A stretch of 64,000 bases of DNA, taken from Anagrus nilaparvatae (taxonomy: Eukaryota > Arthropoda > Insecta > Hymenoptera > Mymaridae). The notes under the pieces were generated by a model. The model worked only from the letters and a program-made list of their open reading frames with translations, was not told the origin of the DNA and did no database searches. The DNA is taken from assembly GCA_022575985.1 (NCBI GenBank), contig JAKSXM010000107.1:2294001-2358000 (forward strand), read 5' to 3'. Of the stretch, positions 20,613 through 30,202 are shown piece by piece. Within the stretch, counting starts at the first letter, position 1. Every line of letters begins with the position of its first letter. The translations under genes and the position numbers were made by a program.

Positions 20613-22637
20613 ATAAGACCTAATTTTTTTTTCAAACATTTTTTTATCAAAAAATCTCAAGCCCCCCCTTTTTTTTTTTTAATTTGGATGTAATACCTCA
20701 TTTATTTCCATGAAAGTACTTATATTTGAAAGTATGGTTTTTACACTATATCTCGAATCTGATACTTAATTTTCTGAAATTTTTTTTTCTAAAATTTTTT
20801 TCACAAAAAAATACAAAAAATTCCAATTTTTTTTTTCTTTTTGGACTTAGTACCTAATTTATTTTCATGGAAGTACTACTTTTAAGAACCTTGTTTATTG
20901 TAATTTTTTGGATCTGATACTTAATTTTTTCAAAATTTTTTTTGTCAAAATTAAAAAAAAATAAAAATAAAAAAAACTGCAATATTTTTTTTTTTTTTTG
21001 GTGTAATACCTCATTTAATTCTATGAAAGTACTAATATCTGAAAATATTATAACTAGTGATATTTCAAAACCATTATCGAATTAAGACCTAATTTTTTTT
21101 CCAAACATTTTTTTATCAAAAAATCTCAAACCCCCCCCCTTTTTTTTTTATTTTGGATGTAATACCTCATTCATTTCCATGAAAGTACTTATACTTAAAA
21201 GTATGGTTTTTACTTGATATCTCCAATCTGATACTTAATTTTTTGAAAATTTTTTTCCTAAAATTTTTTTCACAAAAAAATACAAAAAATACGAAACTTT
21301 TTTTTCTTTTTGGACGTAGTACCTAATTTATTTCCAGGGAAGTACTAGTTTTAAGAACCTCGTTTACAGTAATTTTTTGGAATGGATACTTAATTTTTTC
21401 AAAATTTTTATTATCTAAATTAAAAAAAAAGAAAAATAAAAAAAATTGCAATATTTTTTTGGTGTAATACCTCTTTTAATTCTATGAAAGTACTAATATT
21501 TTAAAATATTGTAACCAGTGATATTCCAAAACAATTTATTATCGAACGAATACCTAACTTTTTTTTCCAAAAATTTTTTTATTAAAAAAATCTCAAAATT
21601 CTTTTTTTTTTTTTAATTTGGATGCAATACCTCATTTATTTCCATGAAAGTACTTATACTTGAAAGTATGGTTTTTACTCGATATCTTGAATCTGATAAT
21701 TAATTTTTTGAAAATTTTTTTCTCCAAAATCTTCGTTACAAAAAAATACATAAAACATCAAATTTATTTTTCGTATTTGACATATCTAATTTATTTTAAT
21801 GAGAGTACAAGTTTTAGAAATTTAGTTTATAGTAATTTTTGGTATCCGATCACAATTTTTTTTTTTATTTTGATATAAATTATAACACACAAGAAAAAAT
21901 GATGGAAATCTTGCCTCTTTTTGACTTCCTCGGATTATTTTGTTCGTTGCTATGTTTATTTATGTATGCAGCTTAATGAAATTATAAACAATAATAAACA
22001 GCCTAAAAATATTAAATGTTTATGTTTGCATTTTAAAATTAAGATTTAAAAGTTATATTGGCATTTTTTAAAGAATCAAACAATTTATAGAATTAAATAA
22101 TTTATTATTTTGTGATTAATAGAAATAATATAAATAATGTTAAAATCTTGAAGCAATTAATGTGGCTATTTTTTTTATTACAAAATATTATTATTATTAT
22201 TATTATCATTGTTGCGGAAGATTTGTCAAATGCAAGGAGTACACTGAGAAAATAAATTATAAGAAATTATTGTAAATTCTGGTAAAAACTCCTATCTTTT
22301 TATAATAATTGAGCGAATATTTGTAATTTTCGCATCGTTACCAACCATTTCTTTTATAAAAAATATAAAATTAGCTTTTTTTATATTTCTCTCTTTTTAA
22401 TTATGCAAAAATGATTTAAAATCCATTAACGCCGCGCCGGCGCGACCAATCCATGGACGCTAGAATTTTTACTTTAATAACAAAATGATCTTAATAATCT
22501 ACTTTACCAGCTACTAAAAACGAAAAATGTATATATAATTGCATGGTTGTAATCAATAATATTTTTTGTAAATTAAGATTACACTCGATTACAGCCCATT
22601 GTTTGAGGAACCTCAGTGCCAGCTAGTTGGCAGGGTA

Positions 22638-23694
22638 TTTCTTCCTGCGATTTGCTTGAAGAGACTGCGCGCGCTGTTCTTCTATATTTATATACATAAG
22701 ATTATTATAATTATTATTCAAAAACATTTTTTATTTGCATGCGCTTAAAAATGTATCAATTATAAAACTTTTTTTGATTTTAGTAATTAGTAACATCAAA
22801 AATAAATAACTATATTTATAAAATAATTTATAAAGAATAATTAACATTAGAGGGACCTATTTTCCAAAATCATCTCTATTTTATTTTTACTCTTTTTCTC
22901 ATTTATTTTATAGTTGTTTCTATAACTTTCAAACAAATTAAAAACATAATCATCATTATTAATGTTTGTTTAGTTACTGAAAAAAATGTGCTTTGTTATT
23001 AATTTACATATCACTATATAATAAACTTTTAAAGTGTCTAATTGAAAATTATATGTATTTTATTGCAAACTTTTTGGAAATAATAATTTTTATAAATTTT
23101 AAATAATAATTAATAATTTTTGGAAATGATTTTTTTTTTAAGTAAATTTAAAATAAAAAAAAAAAACCACTTTTATGAACTAAAATTTACTTAAAAAAAA
23201 AATCATTTCCAAAAATTATTAATTATTATTTAAAATTTATAAAAATTATTATTTCCAAAAAGTTTGCAATAAAATACATATAATTTTCAATTAGACACTT
23301 TAAAAGTTTATTATATAGTGATATGTAAATTAATAACAAAGCACATTTTTTTCAGTAACTAAACAAACATTAATAATGATGATTATGTTTTTAATTTGTT
23401 TGAAAGTTATAGAAACAACTATAAAATAAATGAGAAAAAGAGTAAAAATAAAATAGAGATGATTTTGGAAAATAGGTCCCTCTAATGTTAATTATTCTTT
23501 ATAAATTATTTTATAAATATAGTTATTTATTTTTGATGTTACTAATTACTAAAATCAAAAAAAGTTTTATAATTGATACATTTTTAAGCGCATGCAAATA
23601 AAAAATGTTTTTGAATAATAATTATAATAATCTTATGTATATAAATATAGAAGAACAGCGCGCGCAGTCTCTTCAAGCAAATCGCAGGAAGAAA
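22638..23694. mobile_element. 1,057 bp near-perfect palindrome (fold-back element)
   Basis: The sequence from TTTCTTCCTGCGATTTGC at the left reads as its own complement from the right end at 23694. The arms are about 515 bp and meet around a spacer of roughly 30 bp near 23151-23180. I see essentially no arm differences, so the palindrome is recent or kept uniform by gene conversion. It lies directly against the start of the HINE-like element. No ORF, and no clear target duplication beyond TTT/AAA. Confidence 0.9.
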
Positions 23695-23711
23695 AAAACT
23701 TAAACTTGTAA

Positions 23712-23892
23712 AGCTGAGGACATAAAGTGTTGGCTACGAGGTCCAGTCAACTTCCGCATGCGCATTGAGGTAAAAATTTAGGGTGGTGGAAAAGTTTAAC
23801 AAAAGAAACTTCCCCACCACCCTAATGTTTACCACAATGCGCATGCGGAAGTTGACTGGGCCTCGTAGCCGCAACACTTTATGTCCTCAGCT
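23712..23892. mobile_element. 181 bp Harbinger-like MITE with TAA duplication
   Basis: Inverted repeats start AGCTGAGGACATAAAGTG and extend about 60 bp. TAA flanks the element on both sides (23709-23711 and 23893-23895), whereas the paralogous site near 18284 has a single TAA. A 3 bp TAA duplication fits PIF/Harbinger elements. Confidence 0.8.
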
Positions 23893-23993
23893 TAAAACGC
23901 TTGATCAAAAAATTTCATCGTGCAAATCACTGGTATACCGGTAAAATAGACGAAGAGAATAATTCTTCCAGCAATATAGTCGTTGGGCTTCGC
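23893..23993. repeat. Inner inverted arm, right
   Basis: Reverse complement of 18190-18290. Outside it (24000-24160) nothing recognisable precedes the AT-rich terminal segment of the composite insertion. Confidence 0.7.
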
Positions 23994-24310
23994 TCCGTGT
24001 ACACGGGGGATACAAATTAAAAACTAAATAATACACATATGCGGTCATCGTAACTTCAGTCAATAAAAACAGCGTTTAAAATATTAAATAAAAAAATAAC
24101 TGACTCACATGGTTAAAAAACTTAATATTTTATTTTCTTTAAAAAAAAAATAATAAGTCATTGAATTAAAGTTATATTTCATTAGAATAATTTTAATAAT
24201 ATATATCATTAAATTAATGAAATATTTTATTGCTACATTTCAATGAAATCAGTTTATCAAATTAATGATATATACCATTGAATCAAAGAAACGTTTTTCT
24301 CAGTGTAGTT

Positions 24311-24440
24311 ATAAAAAAAAAAAAAAAAATTGTACCAAGTAAATTAATTGTTGAAGAAACTTCTATTTGATTTTTAAATAAATTGTGGTTTTCGTATAAA
24401 ACGAAATAAATGGTGGTCGGGCTTTTTTTTTATCACGAAA
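24311..24440 (-). repeat. Dispersed repeat family E, right half
   Basis: Matches the reverse complement of 52110-52200 (shared GTAAATTAATT, GAAGAAACT and TTTTTAAATAAATTGTG). It completes the family copy interrupted at 17503. Confidence 0.7.
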
Positions 24441-24486
24441 AATGATCTGTCAAAATACCGTAATTTTAATTGTCTGGTGAAGAACC

Positions 24487-24490
24487 TTAA
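24487..24490. other. Target-site duplication TTAA, left
   Basis: TTAA immediately outside the left inverted repeat, matched by TTAA at 39307-39310. The sequences further out differ (GAAGAACC on the left, AATATGCT on the right). Confidence 0.8.
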
Positions 24491-26364
24491 GAGGGCTGGA
24501 TGTCAGCCATTTTGATAAGCTTAAGCCAATCAGAGGCTAGAAAAAGCACCAATTTTGGCCACCAAAATACGACTTCAATTTTTAATTAATTAAAAAAAAA
24601 AAAATGCTATTAAAATCTAAATTAACTGAAAAAGGTGGCTCTGCTTTTCCCGGACCCCAAAAAATTTTCTTTCTTGGTGAAAATAACGTGGAAAAATTCC
24701 GACCCCGGAACGCGGTAAAATCGTCTGCTAGTGCTACAGTTTACTCTGAGACGAGTCGTCGTCGTTCTCTTTTACACAGTGTTTATGTTATTATTAATTA
24801 ATTCGCATGAATTAATTCATAAAATTGTATATTGTCTAAAATTTAATAAATAATAAATAAATTATAAAGTGAAAATACATGTAGGATTGGTTTAAATAAA
24901 AAAGTTTGGCATTATAATGTGAAATTGTGTTATATTGTTGTTGTATTTTGGAGTCAAATAAAGCATTCATTGGTTTTGAATTGACAATTTTTTAAAATAA
25001 TAAGTGCAATGTGTTTATGGGATAAAAATGAACAAGTTTCATCATTTGCATATCAAAAAAAGGTGTTTTGGCTTTTTGCGGTTAAAAATTTTGGAGCATT
25101 AGCAAGGCCAGCTGCAAAAGACTCATCATATTCTTATACTCACCATCAATTGGAGTACATTAACTTGTTGCTGGTGAATCCGTATTGTTCTCCAATTGCT
25201 GAATAATTATTCGAGGGCAAAACATACAGAATATAAAAAAGACGCTGTAAGAAAAACTTGTACCAAGGCAATATGCGGGTAAGATTTCTCATAATTCTTT
25301 GATCTATTTATTGTTATAATGAATTTTGATCAATATCTTGTAGGTGGATTGTCTTGGCTCTTAATTAAACAAATCACAGTACTTAGATACAAGAATAGCA
25401 GGGAATGATACAGAATTTTTATGAAGTTCGGTTGACGTCAAATCCTTAAGGTACACAATTTGTCCTAAAAATAAAGTGTTCAACGTTATGATTGAAGCAA
25501 AATAACAATTTAGTTTCTCGGCTCATCAATATGGTATGAGTAAAACTAATTTAAAACATCTATTTGCTTTTTTTTGCCAAACGACTCATAATTTTTTACT
25601 GTCTCTTAGGTCCTAAACTGTCCGCTCTCAGTCGAATAAACAAAGCACACTAGAACTGGATTGTGGATAACAAATCAAAGAAAATATTCATTAGATTCAA
25701 GTAAATAAGAGAAAAGGAATCACTTTTATGAAATATAGTTTACGTCAAATCCTTTATATGCACATTAACTCCTAAAAATCAATTATGCAACGTTGTGAAA
25801 GCAGCAAAATGTCAATTTCTGTATCAACTTACCAGTATGGGGAGTAAAACTTTTTAATTTCAAATATCTGCTTGCACTTTTTGCTTAAAAAAATGATCTT
25901 TTATTATTATCTTTCAGGTCCAATGCTTTCCGCTCTCAGTCGAGTAAGCAAAGCATACAAATAATGGATAGGTGACGACAGCTTTAAGAAAATATTTATT
26001 TATTTTCTCAAAAACAGGTCTTATATTGCAATAATAAATATTGAAATATAGTTTTTATAGTAAATAAGTTTTAATTAGGTAATTAAAAAAGGAATTTGAA
26101 CAAAATTTATTTTGAGAATAAAAATTTTTTTAACAAAATTAGCAAACTATTTATTAATTGACCATTATTTGCACATATATACAAGGAAAAATAATTGAAA
26201 ATTGTATATTTCAGATAGATTATTAATTACATAATTTTAATAAATTAAAATCTGTTTGAAATAAATAAAAGTTTTTGAACTTTCATAAAAATGTAATTAA
26301 TGCTTTCTGATAAAATAAAGGGTCATTCTGAGATAAATTTTGAACTCTAATAACTTTATACAAT
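24491..26364. repeat. Left terminal inverted repeat (1,874 bp)
   Basis: Reads as the reverse complement of 37433-39306 with almost no differences that I can see. Inside are three diverged tandem segments of about 300 bp, two of them containing CCGCTCTCAGTCGA (near 25621 and 25931) and the first diverged (near 25345). Two 65-codon ORFs (24604-24801 and 25009-25206) are duplicated in the right arm, but they have no family resemblance and I do not call them genes. A GT-AG pair (GTAAGA near 25277, TTGTAG near 25344) hints that the arm may be transcribed. Confidence 0.9.
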
Positions 26365-26679
26365 ATACTACATCATAATGCGGGTTTGGGGTCGAAATCT
26401 GTTGAGAGCATGAGATTTTCTCTACTATATGTTTTTTGAGTCACCGAATTCGGTGTCCAAAAGGGCTGGAAAAAACACCCTTCAATTAGCAAAAATTACC
26501 CCTTTTAGGGTTTTTTTGTGCTAAATTTCGAAAGTAAAGTTAATATGGTCAAATATATTTTATTTTTGGATGATAAATTAAGAAGATACTGCGATTTTTT
26601 TATAATTGACCAAAATTAAGATACATGGGTTAATTATACAGGGTAAAAACTACTCCTAAAATTTAAAAAAATAATAAAA

Positions 26680-26935
26680 AATGATAAAACTTTATTTTTT
26701 ACTTTTTTTTGTGGAGTAAAGTATTTAAAAATATTTTATGCAATTTTAATCACCATAAAATGTATTCACCCCTCGGGTGGGGGGTAAAGCAACCCCTAAA
26801 TTTATAAATACATCAAAACCATGTTAATATTTTATTTTTCAGACTTTTATTTGTGGAGTGAAGCATTTAAAAATATTTTATGCTATTTCAACCGTCATAA
26901 AATGTATTCACCCCTTGGTGGCGTTAAAACTTAAT
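26680..26935. repeat. Direct repeat pair, ~135 bp, inside the transposon
   Basis: Two adjacent diverged copies sharing TTTGTGGAGT, AAAAATATTTTATGC and ATAAAATGTATTCACCCCT. The surrounding DNA, 26365-27100, has no gene. Confidence 0.6.
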
Positions 26936-27099
26936 AAGCTAATAAATTATATAAGCTTAATGTAAATTAATTGAGTTATTTTAGTTTTATATATTTTATT
27001 ATTTTATTTATTTATTTATTTTATTTATTTTTTTTATTTTATTTTATTTTTTTCTAGTTATTTTACTGCCATAAAAAAAGTTACTACATAGTTATTACT

Positions 27100-27870
27100 T
27101 TAAATTCAGGACTTTATAAATTTAGGTTTTTTACTTCGTAAATAAAATTTGCCTCATTTTTGCAAATTTATGAATTAAAAATAGACCAGTGGGTTTAAAT
27201 AATATTAGGGGGGCATAAATGAACTACTGGGGCCAGTATTAATCCTCAAGGTAAAAATCGCCCTTCAAGAGCAAAATCAGTGTAAAAATTTTTTTTTTAA
27301 ATACTACTAGTTTTTACGTATAAAAATGTATTTAGAAGAAGAAAGGAATATTGCCGTGGTCCATATGAGACCTTCGGTCAAAACTGATAAAAAATTTTTT
27401 TCTAGGGTTGCTTTAAATGTATCTTATGAAAATGTGTTTAGGGAGACAAAACATACTTTCCGATTACATATTAACCCTTGGGTCCAAAATTGCCATGCAC
27501 AAAAGTGGAAAAATTTGTTATCAATTTAATATTGGAGGATAACTCTGTATTATATGTATAAAAATAGGTTCAGAGGGGTAAATGCAAGCTTTAAGGGTAC
27601 TCATTTGCCCGCAGGGCAAAGCCGACAATTATTCATTTTTGAGGATTAAATTAGATTACTCTTATAAGAATTTGGTTTCAAAAATGGTCATTTTTTGTCC
27701 TGGGAGTAAATATACACCTCAGTAGTTCATTTCATAAGTCTTCGTAATATTTATTTACCCACCCCTCCCCCTGATTTATTTTTACAGTTATTTGCAAAAT
27801 CAGGCAAATTTTATTAATGGTCTTATAACTGCCTCAATTGTGGAATTTTGAAACCTTAAATTCAGAGTCA
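27100..27870. repeat. Degraded inverted-repeat element inside the transposon
   Basis: The left part (AATAAAATTTGCCTCATTTT, then ATGAACTACTGGGG near 27220) is matched in reverse complement near 27700-27870 (AATAAAATTTGCCTGATTTT, ATGAACTACTGAGG). The arms are imperfect, so this is an old MITE-like insertion. A 67-codon ORF in the middle shows no family resemblance. Confidence 0.5.
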
Positions 27871-28070
27871 TACTTACGTAGTTTTCTTGTTGTTGAAAAG
27901 GTCATGTATACCAAAAATTATGTAATTATTTTACTATAAACAAAAAAAGTTGTGTTTCATTTTTTGTGAATAAAATTTATTATGTTTTAATAGAAAAAAC
28001 TGATTTGTTTTATAGTTGTCAAAAAAATTTTTTATATCTATTTACAATATTTTTTCATTATTATGTTCTC

Positions 28071-28490
28071 TTTTGCGGATATATATCTACGCAAGTATAA
28101 TTCAAGTAAAAAATAATCAAATTATATTTATTCTTATCATTTGCGGATGAATATCAACGCAAGTATAATTCAAGCAAAAAATAATCAAATCATATAAATA
28201 TATATATATTCTTATCATTTGCGGATAAAAATCAACGCAAGTATAATTCAAGTAAAGAAATAATAAAATCATGTATACTCTTATCATTTGCGGATGAATG
28301 TTAACGCAAGAATAATAATTATCAAGTAAATCTTAAAAACACATACTATAATCTTTTGCGGAATAATGTCCACGCAAGTAAATAACAAAATTATTTCTTC
28401 TTTTGCGGATTAATATCAACGCAAGTATATAATTAACTATGAAAATGTTATCCTATTTTTATCTTTTGCGGATATAAATCAACGCAAGTA
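28071..28490. repeat. Seven-copy array of short inverted repeats (TTGCGGAT...CGCAAG)
   Basis: TTTGCGGAT followed after 6-8 bases by CAACGCAAG occurs at about 28072, 28141, 28219, 28288, 28354, 28403 and 28465. TTGCG pairs with CGCAA, and GAT with ATC inside it. Between copies a diverged TATAATTCAAGTAAA spacer is often shared. The core is far better conserved than the spacers. It lies between the left inverted repeat and the 3' end of the transposase gene. A protein-binding or replication-related role is possible but inferred. The DNA around it (27871-28070, 28500-29000) shows nothing else. Confidence 0.75.
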
Positions 28491-29002
28491 TATCTTATAG
28501 TTACTTAACTTTTGGTTTTGACTTTGGCACAGCTTCATAATGTATCCACTTTTAGAATTATGAAAGATTATTTGTCCATGGAAAATAATTAAAGGAATAA
28601 GTTTGGAACAATGAAAAGGCAGTGGCACAAATTTAATAATGGGATTGCAATTATTAAGGGGATAATACTTATATGGATACTTCCTTCCGTCTTTAGGTCC
28701 CCAAATCCCTTTGGGATTTGAAGGTGGGTTTATATGATTTTAAAAACGACCCCTATACCCACAACTATGTGAAATGATTATGCTGAGCCCAAAATCAAAG
28801 GACTTTATGTTGTGTAAGATAAGTTCTCTTAATAGTAAAAAATTATAATATAGTGTAATGTACTAGGTAAAAAAATAAAGTATTGTCGTTAATTTAAATA
28901 TATTAAAAGATAGTATATTTAAAAATGCAAAGTCCTTTGTTTCTCGACCTAGGAAGTCTATTTAACCGTGTTAGCGGTATTGGGGAATTCTTGGATAATA
29001 AA

Positions 29003-29530
29003 ACAGCTACACCAAAAAAAATTTCTCACACTGGAACTAAACCTACCTGCAGCTAAGTTTTTCAATGTCCTCAAAACGAATCTAAAGTCAGAGTTTACCC
29101 ATCACCCTTATTTTTGCCCCAGCTACCCCAGACACCATCTAAACCGACCCAAAAGGAAAATATTTTACTTTCTTCAAAAGTTAAAAATAAAAGTATTTTA
29201 CTAACGTTTTTTGATTTTCTAAAAATTAATTTGAAGTCACAAATTATCCTAAACTCTTCAATTTTGCCCCAGCTACCCTAATCACCTTTTGAACTCCCCC
29301 AGAGAGTGAATTTTTATAACATTAAAATACCAAAATAAGGTACTTTTATTTATAACTTCTGCAAAAAATAAAATATTCGTCCTCTTGCGTAGTTGAGAGG
29401 GTATCTGGAGTAGCTGGGGCAAATACTAAGGGCGATGGGTTAATTCTGACTTCAGGTTTGATTGTAGAACATCAAAAAACTTACCTGCAGGTAGGTTTAG
29501 TCCCAGGATGAGAACTTTTTTTGTAGCTGT
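29003..29530. mobile_element. 528 bp MITE nested in the transposon
   Basis: The left end (ACAGCTACACC, then ACCTACCTGCAG) is the complement of the right end (CTGCAGGTAGGT, then TGTAGCTGT) and the inverted similarity runs inward for about 150 bp, including GCCCCAGCTAC / GTAGCTGGGGC. A frame of 78 codons in its left half is not convincing. No clean target duplication was identified. Confidence 0.7.
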
Positions 29531-29784
29531 GTAATTTATATGTTTACCCATCCCCAAACCTTCGTGCGATTTAGAGGCCCAAAGAACGTGGAGTCTCCTT
29601 TTCAGCAGGGTTACATAATAAACTAATAATAACAGCTATGAGGAATTCTTTGTGCGTACATATTATATAAACTTAGTTATTAATAATTATAAATAATATG
29701 TATTATATAAATAGAAATATAGGTATATAGCTAGATATATATTATGTTAATTGGTTGTGGTATTTGAAAAGGTTTGGCTTGGCA

Positions 29785-29935
29785 CGGGGGGTGAAAATTG
29801 ACGTCTTTAGGGGGGTAAAATATTGACGTTTTTAGGGGGTAAAAAAGTGACGTTTTTATGGGGGGAGTGTAATATTGACGTTTTTAGGGGGGGGTGAAAA
29901 AGTGACGTCTTTAGGGGGGGGGGGTGAAATGAACT
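29785..29935. repeat. G-rich tandem repeat with TGACGT words
   Basis: About five copies of a 28-35 bp unit made of a run of 5-11 G, a short A-rich spacer and TTGACGT or GTGACGT followed by a T-run. It lies about 270 bp beyond the 3' end of the transposase gene. A related G-rich tract with a following AATTTAGGGACTT block is seen at 61015-61150. Confidence 0.75.
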
Positions 29936-30202
29936 TAGAATATTTTCAATTTAGGGACTTAGAAAAATTTGAAGTGGGAGTCAGGGACTAATCTGGCCCT
30001 GATAAGAACAAGAACTTAGTATACTTTCAGATTATGGATTTAGGATAATTTATGTTTCGGGATTTATTGTAATTTTGGTTTTTGGATTTATTACCGTTAT
30101 GAGTGAATTTTTTTTTTCAATTTTTTTTTTCAATCCATTTTCCATGCTCGTTGATTGTGTAGATACACAAACCAGTTATAAATTTTTTTTTATATAAGGC
30201 AT

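Larger units (their letters stand above)
18307..22637 (-). mobile_element. HINE-like non-autonomous element, copy 2 (inverted)
   Basis: The reverse orientation counterpart of 13191-15890. On the minus strand it begins at 22637 with CCCTGCCAACTAGCTGGCAC, passes through the tandem core (20.6-21.9 and 18.5-19.0 kb) and the microsatellite, and finishes with the GGTTCCTC...GAGGAACC hairpin at about 18307. More core units are present here than in copy 1. A Penelope-like element interrupts the core at 18984-20612. A short GGCGCGCC-like GC-rich insertion-like segment sits at 22431-22447 relative to copy 1. Confidence 0.55.
17503..24309. mobile_element. 6.8 kb composite insertion with TACACTGAGA termini
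   Basis: The left end reads TACACTGAGA and the right end reads its complement. Both ends then carry related AT-rich inverted segments about 140 bp long containing AATGAAATATTTCATT-like words. The uninterrupted family copy at 52110-52400 supplies the empty site. A clean target-site duplication was not identified. The interior is itself a nest: a HINE-like copy, a Penelope-like element, a large palindrome and a Harbinger-like MITE. The segment 17640-18190 holds nothing I recognise. Confidence 0.55.

Noticed and set aside
24604..25206. Two 65-codon ORFs in the left inverted repeat, duplicated at 38591-38788 and 38996-39193.
   Set aside because: Their duplication follows from the inverted repeats themselves. 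Neither shows family resemblance, and their composition is that of non-coding AT-rich DNA.
28071..28490. Seven-copy dyad array as a CRISPR.
   Set aside because: The repeats are diverged outside the short dyad, the spacers are related to each other and the context is a eukaryotic transposon.
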